Below, piece after piece: positions 16,402 to 24,672 of a stretch of DNA of 64,000 bases (its first letter is position 1; the number at the start of each line of letters is the position of its first letter). Source of the stretch: Verrucomicrobiia bacterium (GTDB lineage Bacteria; Verrucomicrobiota; Verrucomicrobiia; Limisphaerales; JAEYXS01); contig DASWYF010000002.1 of assembly GCA_036405135.1 (NCBI GenBank), positions 186,001 through 250,000 of the forward strand, in the 5' to 3' direction. Under the pieces are notes generated by a model. That model did not search any database, was not told the DNA's origin, and was given only the letters and a program-made list of their open reading frames with translations. A program made the translations under genes and the position numbers.

Positions 16402-17511
16402 TCATGGACGATTGCCTTTCCCTTGCGCCATCTGTTCCAGCCAATCGCACGCGCGGGGTAGCACACTATCCCAATGAAACGTCTTCGCGCGATTCCAGCC
16501 GTTCACGCGCCATTGCTGGTATTGGGCGTCGCTTTGGAATGCTTCCGTCAAACGATCGGCGAGGGATTCAGGCGTCTCGGCTTTAGCGAGCACGCCAGTT
16601 TCATTATCCAAGGTTGATTCGACGAGGCCCGGCACGGCATAGACAGCGCCGGGCGTGCCCATGGCATTCGCTTCGATGACGTTCAGGCCCCAGCCTTCGC
16701 GTTGCGAGGTGTGCAGGAGGAAATGGCTTTCGCGCAGGAGCGCGTCTTTCTCCGCTTCGGAGATCGGACCGGTGAAGCGCACGGAGCTTTGCAGATTATT
16801 CTCCGCGACAATGCTCTTGAGCAGACCTTCCGTTTCCCCGCCACCCACGATGGTGAGGTGCGTGTTCACGCCGCGGGCACGCAAGATCTTGTGCGTCAGC
16901 ACGGCGTGATCGATGCGTTTGTTCGGGGCGAGGCGGGAGACGACGATGAGCTTGTAAGGTGCCGCAAGCTTCTTCTGTTCCAACTCCGGCAAGGCACGCG
17001 TATGCACGCCGTAGGGGATGATGGTCACGTCCTTCACGCCGTGCTCGTGTAACTGGCGCTTGGTGTCTGCTGAAGCCGTGAAGAAAGGGACATCCTGATA
17101 TGCGTAATGCGTCCAGCGTTCCTGCGTGCGGCCGATGGCACTGATGGGCCAGCCGTAAAAGGCATCCCAGATCGGGCCGAGGACCTCGTGGATGTAAGCG
17201 ATGTTATTCGTGCCGCACCACCAAGGAGCGAACCACGGGATGCCGTGATGCTGGTCGATGACAAGATCGAAGCGCGGTTGTTTTTGATACCATGCCTTGG
17301 CCTTAAAGATGGCCGAGCCCTTATCGCCACCGCGCACGATGTGCACGCCATCAATGACCGTTTCCGCTTTGGCGCCGGGAAAATCGAAGCTGAACCACCA
17401 CGCCTCATGCCCGCGATCCACCAAGGCCTTGAGATAGGCCATGGTCACGCGCTCGGCCCCGCCAGTGAGGGGGTTCTCCGGGTCGCGCCAGTTGAGCATC
17501 AGGAAACGCAT
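16402..17511 (-). CDS. Family 4 glycosyltransferase
   Basis: 369 residues, GT-B fold. The N-terminal acceptor domain has LTGGAERVTMAYLKALVDRG and WWFSFD. The C-terminal donor domain has LIVVSRLAPNKRIDHAV, the nucleotide-binding HTSQREGWGLNVIEANAMG (Glu-x7-Glu type) and TGVLAKAETPESLADRL. No transmembrane segment. ATG at 17511. Upstream of the next gene on the same strand, separated by a palindromic element, so it may be transcribed separately. Donor and acceptor unknown. Confidence 0.88.
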   Translation of the reverse strand: MRFLMLNWRDPENPLTGGAERVTMAYLKALVDRGHEAWWFSFDFPGAKAETVIDGVHIVRGGDKGSAIFKAKAWYQKQPRFDLVIDQHHGIPWFAPWWCGTNNIAYIHEVLGPIWDAFYGWPISAIGRTQERWTHYAYQDVPFFTASADTKRQLHEHGVKDVTIIPYGVHTRALPELEQKKLAAPYKLIVVSRLAPNKRIDHAVLTHKILRARGVNTHLTIVGGGETEGLLKSIVAENNLQSSVRFTGPISEAEKDALLRESHFLLHTSQREGWGLNVIEANAMGTPGAVYAVPGLVESTLDNETGVLAKAETPESLADRLTEAFQSDAQYQQWRVNGWNRAKTFHWDSVLPRACDWLEQMAQGKGNRP

Positions 17512-17605
17512 CGGTGCGCGGAAGTTCTAGCGGGCAAGGGCAGGGGGAACAATGCCAAAACTGCGGAGGATAAGATGAGATGAATATCTTGCCGTTGAGG
17601 GAAGG

Positions 17606-17653
17606 GGGCACCCCACATCCTCAATCCTTCTCCCCACCGAGGGGAGAAGGACG
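17606..17653. repeat. Palindromic CCCTCTCCCC element
   Basis: Single copy (GCACCCCACATCCTCAATCC then CTTCTCCCC ACCG AGGGGAGAAGG) just downstream of the hupE-like gene and upstream of the GT4 gene. Confidence 0.75.
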
Positions 17654-17673
17654 AAAGCTCATCGTCGTTTTCT

Positions 17674-18780
17674 TTAGCTAATGATAGTCACATCGAAGGC
17701 GCGTTCGATAAACCAGATGAGGGCGAGCAAGGCAATGATGGTGGAACCGGCGACCAAGGTACCTTGTCGATAGGCCTTGGTTTGACGCAAGGAAAAGGCC
17801 AAGGGCAGGAAGATGGCGACGATAGTCAATTGACCTGCTTCCACTCCCAGATTGAAACCCACCAAGGTGGTGAGCAGTGAAGTCGTTTGCAGATCCAGTT
17901 CACCCAGCACTGAGGCAAAACCAAATCCGTGCAGTATGCCGAAGCAGAAGGCGACGAGCCAGCCCTTGCCGTGGAAGAAGGGCTTGATGTTATTCAGCGC
18001 GGCGAGGATCACCGAGAAAGCGATGGCAGATTCCACAAAGCGTGAGGGCAATTGGATGAGTTCTGACGCGGCCAAACCCAAGGTGATGGAATGGGCGATG
18101 GTGAACGCAGTGACGATTTTGAAAATGTTGATGAACGCGGGCTTCAACTCCGGCACGGGTTGCCAGCCGTTGTCTTTGCGCACGAGTACGGAGGGGAGCA
18201 GCAGGGCGAGCAGGAAGAGGATGTGGTCGTAGCCGATCCAGATGTGCCAGACGCCTTCCTTGAAGAACGTGGCAAAGGAAGCTTGTACACGTGGTTCACT
18301 GAGCTTGAAGGTCTGCTCCGACTGATCTTTTAAGAAGATGGCGGGCGTGACATTTGTTTCCAAACTGATTTGCATCATGGAGCGATGACCGGCATCTACA
18401 TCCGTGAAGAGATTGTTGCGCACGGTGACGACAGCGGGCGTGCTGGGGAAATCGACATCGATCTCGGCGACCGCGAAGGCCCCGTCATTGTCCGTGGCGA
18501 CGAGGTGTTCGCGCACATGGACGAGGCCCGGATTGCCATCGGCAGAGAAGGTGAGGTGCTTCAGGAGATAGCCGCCGATGGCGGGCTGTTTCGTTTGTAG
18601 CTCAGCAAATGTCACAGCGCCGTTGCCATCGGCATCGAGATTCACGACGAGGTCGAGATCGCGCAGCGACATGTCCACGCGGCCGGAGAGGCGATTGCTC
18701 TCAACGGTGAGGTTGATGTAGCTAAGGCCGGGTTGATGGGCGGAGAGGTGGTGGGTGAGGCAGAGACTGAGGAACAGCAA
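17674..18780 (-). CDS. HupE/UreJ-like membrane protein
   Basis: Extracytoplasmic N-terminal domain (SAHQPGLSYINLTVESNRLS..., with an EF-hand-like LDADGNGAVTF), then a membrane domain with several helices: HIWIGYDHILFLLALLLPS, ITLGLAASELIQL, FCFGILHGFGFASVL, LVGFNLGVEAGQLTIVA. The HIWIGYDHILF and ILHGFGFA His pairs are the HupE/UreJ hallmark, linked in characterised members to nickel or cobalt uptake. The frame stays open to 19044, but that part encodes translated repeat DNA (18837-18963), so the real start lies after it. I place it at the TTG at 18780, before the signal-like LFLSLCLTHHLSA. No good ribosome site is visible, so the 5' end is uncertain. Confidence 0.72.
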   Translation of the reverse strand: MLFLSLCLTHHLSAHQPGLSYINLTVESNRLSGRVDMSLRDLDLVVNLDADGNGAVTFAELQTKQPAIGGYLLKHLTFSADGNPGLVHVREHLVATDNDGAFAVAEIDVDFPSTPAVVTVRNNLFTDVDAGHRSMMQISLETNVTPAIFLKDQSEQTFKLSEPRVQASFATFFKEGVWHIWIGYDHILFLLALLLPSVLVRKDNGWQPVPELKPAFINIFKIVTAFTIAHSITLGLAASELIQLPSRFVESAIAFSVILAALNNIKPFFHGKGWLVAFCFGILHGFGFASVLGELDLQTTSLLTTLVGFNLGVEAGQLTIVAIFLPLAFSLRQTKAYRQGTLVAGSTIIALLALIWFIERAFDVTIIS

Positions 18781-18836
18781 GGCTGCTAACGCGAACCGAT
18801 AGCATAAAAAAAAGCCTGATGCGGGAAATGTTAACT

Positions 18837-18963
18837 CCTTCTCCTTGGGGAGAAGGTAGGGATGAGGGGGAAGGGGGCTGCCATAGGCGAAAATAACTCT
18901 GCATTTGCTTAGGGGAGTTTCCTTTCCCCTCAACCTGGTCCTCTCCCTTGGGGAGAGGGGATG
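18837..18963. repeat. Head-to-head palindromic element pair at the 5' edge of a gene
   Basis: Two inverted copies of the dispersed palindrome (18837-18871, hairpin CCTTCTCCTTGGGGAGAAGG; 18922-18963, CTCTCCCTTGGGGAGAG). Same organisation and size as at 16257-16384. It lies inside the open frame of the hupE-like gene, upstream of its conserved part. Confidence 0.8.
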
Positions 18964-19093
18964 AACATTTACCGCGCTTGGTGCTTTGGTTGCCACTTTT
19001 AATTTGGACACCTTCGCTGTTTCCATTGGTGAGCGTTGTGTCACGACTTGGACGATAAAATATTTTCGAGCGCCATCCGCTTTTCGCGTTGCT

Positions 19094-19110
19094 GCGGGTC
19101 GGAGACCCGC
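19094..19110. repeat. Short hairpin GCGGGTC-GGA-GACCCGC
   Basis: Perfect 7-bp stem with GGA loop just past the M20 peptidase gene. A related hairpin with the same GGA loop is at 54919-54939. No T-run, so not an obvious terminator. Confidence 0.45.
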
Positions 19111-19120
19111 GCTCCATGCG

Positions 19121-20494
19121 CTAGGCGCTGGCGGCGAGTTCGGGCCACAACAGGGCGCTCATCTTCATGCCTTTGGTGTAGGCGGTGAGGCTGAACTTCT
19201 CATTGGGTGAATGCGGATTGTCATCCGGCAGGCCGAGGCCGAGCAGTAGTGAATCGGCTCCGAGCGTCTTGCGGAACTGATTCACGATGGGGATGGAGCC
19301 GCCTTCACGCAGCAGGACGGGTTCGCAATTGAAGGCGTTCTTCAAGGCGCGCAATGCGGCTTGAGCGGGGGCGCTGGTGGGGGAGACGAGATACGCTTCG
19401 CCGCCGTGGCCGGGTTCGAATTCCATGCGCACAGTGGGCGGGCAGATGCTCTTCAAATATTTTTCCACCTGCTTGATGACCTTCTGCGGCTTCTGGCTCG
19501 GCACGAGGCGGAAGGTGAGCTTGGCCTTCGCCCAGGAGGGCACGATGGTCTTGCTGCCTTCACCTTGATAACCACTGGTGAGGCCGTTGATCTCGCACGT
19601 GGGACGCGCACTGCGGCGCTCGATGGCGGTGAAGCCGTTCTCGCCCATGAGTTCTTTCACGCCGAGGAATTTCTTGTAGGCGTTCTCGTTGTGAGGCAGG
19701 CGGGCGAGTTGCTTGCGCTCGTAGGCACTGAGATTCACCACGTCATCGTAGAAGCCGGGGACGGTGATGCGGCCTTTTTTATCGCGAAGCTGGGCGAGCA
19801 ACTGGCACAGAGCCATCGCCGGATTTTCCACCGAGCCGCCGTAGATGCCAGAGTGCAGATCGCGGCTTGGTCCGTGCAAGGTCACTTCCGCCGCCACGAT
19901 GCCGCGCAGGGCATAGGTGAGGGCAGGGTGCTTGAGATCGGGCATGCCGGTGTCGGAGATCACGATGGTATCGCAGCGCAATTCCTTGGCGCGTTCTTCG
20001 AGAAAACCTTTCAGGCTCGTGCAGCCGACTTCTTCTTCACCTTCGATGAGAAAGGTGAGATCGCATGGCAGCTCGGTGCCGGTCTTCAGATAGGCTTCTA
20101 CTGCGTTCAAGTGCGCGAGGTGCTGGCCTTTATTATCGCTGGCACCGCGGGAGAAGAGAGAGTCACCAACAATGCGCGGCTCGAAAGCGGGCGTGGTCCA
20201 CAGCTCAAACGGCTCAGCGGGTTGGACGTCGTAGTGGCCGTAGATGAGGTAATGCGGTTTCTTGGAGCCGGGTTTACGCGGAGTCTTGGCGAGCACGATG
20301 GGGTTGCCCGGAGTTTTGCACAGCTCGGTGCTCAGGCCGATGCTGCGGCAATGATCCGCGAGCCATTGGGCGCAACGCTCGATGTCCGGCTTGTGATGCG
20401 GTTGCGCGGAGACGCTGGGGAAGCGGACATAATGGCACAGGCGGTCGATGAACTCCTGCCGGTGCTCTTCCAAGTAACGCAGAACGGGTTGCAT
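19121..20494 (-). CDS. M20 family dipeptidase (carnosinase-like metallopeptidase)
   Basis: 457-residue zinc peptidase. Metal ligands and catalytic residues are all visible: YGHYDVQP (His, with catalytic Asp), RGASDNKGQ (bridging Asp), LIEGEEEVGC (catalytic Glu and ligand Glu), ISDTGMPD and the C-terminal HSPNEKF. A dimerisation domain (HGPSRDLHSGIYGG) lies between. Family members cut dipeptides or deacylate amino acids. I prefer the ATG at 20494 (MQPVLRYLEEHR) to the upstream in-frame codon at 20530 because the homologous part begins there. No signal peptide, so cytoplasmic. Confidence 0.9.
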   Translation of the reverse strand: MQPVLRYLEEHRQEFIDRLCHYVRFPSVSAQPHHKPDIERCAQWLADHCRSIGLSTELCKTPGNPIVLAKTPRKPGSKKPHYLIYGHYDVQPAEPFELWTTPAFEPRIVGDSLFSRGASDNKGQHLAHLNAVEAYLKTGTELPCDLTFLIEGEEEVGCTSLKGFLEERAKELRCDTIVISDTGMPDLKHPALTYALRGIVAAEVTLHGPSRDLHSGIYGGSVENPAMALCQLLAQLRDKKGRITVPGFYDDVVNLSAYERKQLARLPHNENAYKKFLGVKELMGENGFTAIERRSARPTCEINGLTSGYQGEGSKTIVPSWAKAKLTFRLVPSQKPQKVIKQVEKYLKSICPPTVRMEFEPGHGGEAYLVSPTSAPAQAALRALKNAFNCEPVLLREGGSIPIVNQFRKTLGADSLLLGLGLPDDNPHSPNEKFSLTAYTKGMKMSALLWPELAASA

Positions 20495-20520
20495 ATGATT
20501 TCTAAAGCGCTTGGCTGGCT

Positions 20521-20566
20521 CACCCCTCACCCCGGGCCGAAGTTCGGCCTCCCATAAAGGGAGAGC
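20521..20566. repeat. Degenerate palindromic CCCCTCACCCCGGGCC element
   Basis: Diverged copy of the dispersed element upstream of the M20 peptidase, with hairpin GGCCGAAGTTCGGCC. AT-rich inverted sequence (TTAAAATATTTTAA) follows at about 20580. Confidence 0.55.
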
Positions 20567-20630
20567 TACGGCAGAGCCGTTAAAATATTTTAACGGTTTG
20601 GCTGAGGAGGCAGCCGTTTAGTGGAACGGA

Positions 20631-20666
20631 TTAAAAACAAAAGCCGGAGCAGTAACAAGCTCCGGC
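20631..20666 (-). terminator. Rho-independent terminator of the AsmA-like gene
   Basis: 8-bp perfect stem (GCCGGAGC/GCTCCGGC, 20643-20650 with 20659-20666), 8-base loop; on the minus strand it is followed by TTTTGTTTTT. It lies 22 bases after the stop of the large minus-strand gene. Confidence 0.88.
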
Positions 20667-20687
20667 TCTGTTTGATTGGAGAATGTT

Positions 20688-23600
20688 TTACTGCTTCTTC
20701 TTTTTGAAGAGGTCGATCACGTCCAGCACGCCGGGTTTGTTGGTTGTTGTGGTCGAGTTCGTAGAGGTGGTGCTATTGGTTGTGCCGGGGGCGTTGGTCA
20801 TCGTTTGGTTCTTGCCGCCGATGATGCTGTTCACGCCTTGGAGGATATTGTTTCCCTTGTCGCCGAGATTGATGTTACCAGCGGCCTTCAACAAGCTGGT
20901 AGCAGAGACTTTGATGTCGGCTTTCGGTGAACCGATGGTGCCTTTGGCCACGAGGAAATCGGGGATGGGCACGTAGGCGTTGGTGTTGCTTTGATCAGCC
21001 ATGCGGATGCGGCGGGCCAGACTGTTAGCTATCTGGAAATTCACCGGCAGATTGAGCGGCGAATTCGTCAGCACTTCATTCATCGGAATCTTGCCGCTGA
21101 CATTGGCATACAAAGCCGGGCTTAGGATGCTGGTCTGAGCGATATCGATCTGGCCGTTGGCGATCTTCATCTCATAGCCGGCGGCGTTGAGCGGGGAGTT
21201 CAACACTTCAGGCATTTGCAGGGCTGTTGCCACAGCGGACAAGATGGGGCGGAGGCGGCTTTGTTCCACGATCTGGATGTTCGCGTTGGTGAAGTTCAGC
21301 GAAATGTTCGCAGCGAGATTCTTTTGCAGGCTCTTATCGGTAGTGCCTGCGCCTTTCACGTTGATATCGGCGAAGACATCACCTGCGGCACGGTCTTTGT
21401 AATCTGGCTGGAAGCTGTTGGCCAAAGGAGCGATGGGCAGTTTATCCGCCTTGGCCATGAGATCATACTTGAAGCCGGGCACGCTCATGTCGGCGACGAT
21501 CTTCGCGGAGAGTGGAGCGCCGTTGAGGGTGAGTTGCGCGGGATCGAGTTTGAAATTGCTGCCATCGAGCAGCATGGTGGCTTTGGCATTCTCAGCGGCG
21601 ACTTCGCGCAGGTAGAGCTTCTTCACATCCAGTTCCACGGTGAAGTTCTTGAGCGGCATCACGACAGCGTCTGGTTCTTTGTTCGGATCTTTTGTCTCGG
21701 GTGGAGGTGTCTGCGTCTTCGTGTCATCAGGGCTGGTCGTGCCGGTGAAGATGTCGTAATAGCGCGTCACATCGAGGCCATCAGAAGCGATCTTGAGATT
21801 GCCGGTGATGGCATTGGTGATGGTCGAATCAATCTTGCCCGTGATGACCAGAGCGTTCTTGGCGCGGTCAGTGGGCGTGAGGTTCAGCTGTGCGTTGCGA
21901 AGGGTGAGCACCTGTTTGCTCAAGCCACCATCCAGGACGGCTACAGCGCTCAGCGGCTCTTTCGGCAGCTTGCCCGCCTTATCCGTCACGAGCAGGCGTG
22001 TCACTTGCAGATCAGCTTTCACAGAGGAATCGCCTTGGGGACTCAGCGTGAGGCTGCCCCGGGAATTGATGGTGAGCGATGTGAGTGTGGCGTCCTTTAG
22101 GGAGGGAGCGAGGACGGCGGTGAGCAGGTTCTCGTTCAGGTTGCCTAGAGTGTATTCGAACTTGCTGTTGTTCGTGGAATTCGTGGGCTGATAGGTGCCG
22201 GAGAAATCGAAACTGCCAGCGGGCTTGCCTGCGTGTTGCAGAGAAATAGCGAGCGTAGGCGAGACGACGCCTTGCGTGGAGATATTGACGGTAAGATCGC
22301 CCGCCATCTGCAAATCCTGAAGATTGATGTCGGCGAACTTTCCGGTGGCGTTGGCGACGACATTGCCCTTATACGATTTCGAATTCTGCGCCGTGAATTT
22401 GCCACGCAGGGAAGCGTTGAACGGAGCAGGGGCATTTGAGGTGGCGACCATGGCGACGTTCTTCGCGGAGGTCTGGAAGGTGGCTTCCACTTCCTTGCCG
22501 CCATTGGCGAAAGAGACATCGATATTGGCATCTACAATGCCGCCGCTAACGGCTGTACCCGCAATCGGCTTCCAATCCGCGAGGTCGAGCTGAGTAAGTT
22601 TAAGTGTGAGGGAAGAGTTACCAGCGACAGCGCCTTCAGGAGAAATCTTGATGGGCTGCGTGATATTCAGGTTCAGCAGCGGCTTGGCTTTTTGCTGCGC
22701 GGTGACGCTGAGTTTATCAATCTGCGCATCCGCCGTCGCCAAGTCATACTGCAATGAATACTGCGCAGTGAGATCCATGGGGGCAACGTGGGTATTATCC
22801 TTGATGAGGGTGAATTGCTGGCCGGTGATCTGGCCGTTAACCTTCACGAAGGTGAATTGCTTGGTGATCTCTACAACGGTGTCGCCGGATATCTGAGTGC
22901 TGCCGAAGTCATAGCCCATGGCGGCACCGGCGAGATTTAGGACGCGTTTGCCGAGCGGATCGATTTTGATGTTGAGCTTGGCTTCGCCTTTGGTGGTGTC
23001 CAAGGGGCCGCTGACATTGATAGCACCAAGTGCTTCGGAATTCTGGCTGAAATCTACACGCACGCTTTTCAGCTCGGTGGGTGTTACTTCCGCATTGAGC
23101 AGGGCGACGAAGCCAGTGAGATCGGTGAAGCTGCCGGATGTCTGGCCGACTTTCAGTTCGCCCTTGCCTTTGATGGATTTGGGAGTCTGTTCCGGGGTGA
23201 GCATGAATTCAAAATCGGCCGTCGCTTTCGCCGCGAGATGGTTTTTCTGCGGCTGACCTTGCGATTGTTGGTCGAGGATGAGGTCGGTATCCAGGTGCAG
23301 CTTGCCGGGGGTGCCGACCACGACCTGATCCAGCGTCAGGTTCATGTTACTCAACTCTATCGATTGTTGATCGCCATTAATCACCAACTTGACGGAGATG
23401 TGAGCGTTCTCGAGGGAGATGTTTTTTAGATTCAGTTTTGCCGACGAACCTTCCTTGCCGGGTTCGGGCTCTTTGGCATCGGCTGGGGCGAGCGCATTCA
23501 GGATCGGATCAAAATTGGATGTGCTGGTTGTGCCATCGATATTTTGCACGAAGACGACCTTGGGAGATTGCACCTTGAGTTCGGAGATGTTCATGGTGCC

Positions 23601-23924
23601 GCGCATGATATCCAGTAGATTGTAACGGACTTGGGCGGCATCGGCAGAGATCAAGGACTCACCGGTGGTGGTAATCTTCAATCCCTTCAAGGAAGCAGAA
23701 GAGAAGGGGCTCACGGAGATGTCCTCCACGGTGATCTGGGCATTCAAGGTCTTGCTGGCCTTGGGCAGGACGAAGGATTTGATGAAAAAGCCGCTGGTCA
23801 GGAAGAAATAGAGGAAGAGCAGCAGGGCGATGATCACCGCGGTGACCACGACCCATTTCTTCGGACGGTTCGGGACAGAGGAGGATGCTCCTGCTGAGGA
23901 GCCTTTCATTTTCAAAGCAGCCAT
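20688..23924 (-). CDS. AsmA-like large membrane-anchored protein
   Basis: About 1078 residues: a short basic N-terminus, one transmembrane segment (VVVTAVIIALLLFLYFFL) near residue 25, then a very long periplasmic region rich in beta-strand patterns (repeated LNIT.., LKG.., S.SG..). The first periplasmic part (NAQITVEDISVSPFSSASLK) and the C-terminal part (LNAAGYEMKIANGQIDIAQT...VNFQIANSLARRIRM) are typical of AsmA/TamB-like proteins thought to bridge the periplasm and move lipids. I chose the ATG at 23924 (MAALKMKGSS) over the TTG at 23969. The C-terminus (TTNSTTSTNSTTTTNKPG) is a Thr/Ser/Asn linker before a basic end. Function is inferred from fold. Confidence 0.72.
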   Translation of the reverse strand: MAALKMKGSSAGASSSVPNRPKKWVVVTAVIIALLLFLYFFLTSGFFIKSFVLPKASKTLNAQITVEDISVSPFSSASLKGLKITTTGESLISADAAQVRYNLLDIMRGTMNISELKVQSPKVVFVQNIDGTTSTSNFDPILNALAPADAKEPEPGKEGSSAKLNLKNISLENAHISVKLVINGDQQSIELSNMNLTLDQVVVGTPGKLHLDTDLILDQQSQGQPQKNHLAAKATADFEFMLTPEQTPKSIKGKGELKVGQTSGSFTDLTGFVALLNAEVTPTELKSVRVDFSQNSEALGAINVSGPLDTTKGEAKLNIKIDPLGKRVLNLAGAAMGYDFGSTQISGDTVVEITKQFTFVKVNGQITGQQFTLIKDNTHVAPMDLTAQYSLQYDLATADAQIDKLSVTAQQKAKPLLNLNITQPIKISPEGAVAGNSSLTLKLTQLDLADWKPIAGTAVSGGIVDANIDVSFANGGKEVEATFQTSAKNVAMVATSNAPAPFNASLRGKFTAQNSKSYKGNVVANATGKFADINLQDLQMAGDLTVNISTQGVVSPTLAISLQHAGKPAGSFDFSGTYQPTNSTNNSKFEYTLGNLNENLLTAVLAPSLKDATLTSLTINSRGSLTLSPQGDSSVKADLQVTRLLVTDKAGKLPKEPLSAVAVLDGGLSKQVLTLRNAQLNLTPTDRAKNALVITGKIDSTITNAITGNLKIASDGLDVTRYYDIFTGTTSPDDTKTQTPPPETKDPNKEPDAVVMPLKNFTVELDVKKLYLREVAAENAKATMLLDGSNFKLDPAQLTLNGAPLSAKIVADMSVPGFKYDLMAKADKLPIAPLANSFQPDYKDRAAGDVFADINVKGAGTTDKSLQKNLAANISLNFTNANIQIVEQSRLRPILSAVATALQMPEVLNSPLNAAGYEMKIANGQIDIAQTSILSPALYANVSGKIPMNEVLTNSPLNLPVNFQIANSLARRIRMADQSNTNAYVPIPDFLVAKGTIGSPKADIKVSATSLLKAAGNINLGDKGNNILQGVNSIIGGKNQTMTNAPGTTNSTTSTNSTTTTNKPGVLDVIDLFKKKKQ

Positions 23925-24188
23925 AAAATTTAAGGGCGTCGAGTTAAGGTCTGTCAGACGGCCGGACAAGCTTTATTCAGCTTAAACCCTGCCATGGTAA
24001 GCTTGCTGAAAAAGAGACAGCAGAGCTGGGAATTCGCTCAAAGTATTTGAGGGAAGGGAGTTTACGCCTGTATAATGCCTTCGTCAAAGGGTTCCGGGCT
24101 GTGGGCGTGGCAAAAAGAGCCTGCAATTTGTCTTTACACCGCAGTATGAAGCACTTAGTGTCCCGCCTTCATTATTTAACAGATAAGT

Positions 24189-24452
24189 ATGGAAGCAAAG
24201 TTGAAAGGTCAGATTGTTCAAGATTTTCGTCTGCACGACAAAGACACCGGTTCCGCCGATGTTCAGGTAGCGCTGTTGACGCAACGGATCAACCAACTCA
24301 CGGAGCATCTGCAGAAGAACGTGAAAGACAACAGCTCACGCCGTGGTCTTTTGAAGCTCGTCAGCACGCGCCGTCGCCTGTTGGATTATCTCCACACCAC
24401 GGACGCTCCGCGCTATAAGGCGGTGACGAAGAAGCTCAACCTCCGCAAGTAA
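24189..24452 (+). CDS. rpsO: 30S ribosomal protein S15
   Basis: 87 residues, normal S15 length. Conserved core: DTGSADVQVALLTQRINQLT, HLQKNVKDNSSRRGLLKLV and RRRLLDYL. S15 binds 16S rRNA at the central domain and helps platform assembly. ATG at 24189. It precedes pnp, the usual gene order in many bacteria. A strong hairpin with a T-run follows at 24511. Confidence 0.96.
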   Translation: MEAKLKGQIVQDFRLHDKDTGSADVQVALLTQRINQLTEHLQKNVKDNSSRRGLLKLVSTRRRLLDYLHTTDAPRYKAVTKKLNLRK

Positions 24453-24510
24453 GCATAGGGACACTCTTCAATTCGTTGAAGACCCGGTGATAATTTCGTC
24501 AAAGGTTTGC

Positions 24511-24553
24511 ACGGTCAGACTAGTGAACGCGATCTAGTCTGGCCGTTTTTTGT
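24511..24553 (+). terminator. Rho-independent terminator between rpsO and pnp
   Basis: 13-bp stem (24511-24523 with 24534-24546, one G-T pair), 10-base loop, then TTTTTTGTTTG. It should stop most rpsO transcripts and leave read-through or a separate promoter for pnp. Confidence 0.88.
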
Positions 24554-24594
24554 TTGTTATCGCGAAGAAACGTCCGTTGGCCGGGGAAATTTCA

Positions 24595-24626
24595 TTCAGC
24601 ACCTGAAGGTTCAGGTGTTCACTGAA
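24595..24626 (+). promoter_or_regulatory. Hairpin in the pnp leader
   Basis: Stem CACCTGAA/TTCAGGTG (24600-24607 with 24610-24617), extended by TTCAG/CTGAA across a 4-base bulge, 47 bases before the pnp start. In E. coli a leader hairpin is cut by RNase III and drives PNPase autocontrol; a similar role here is an inference from place and shape only. Confidence 0.45.
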
Positions 24627-24672
24627 GTTCCTCTGGGCTGGCGGGCACAATGTAAGAAAGCATAGGTATATT

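Noticed and set aside
18722-19117. 131-residue minus-strand frame starting in repeat DNA, as the start of hupE by frameshift at the A8 tract
   Set aside because: Its reading after the tract is not signal-peptide-like; no reason to prefer it over an internal start in the hupE frame.
19361-20557. 398-residue plus-strand open frame
   Set aside because: Antisense of the M20 peptidase, which has all metal ligands.
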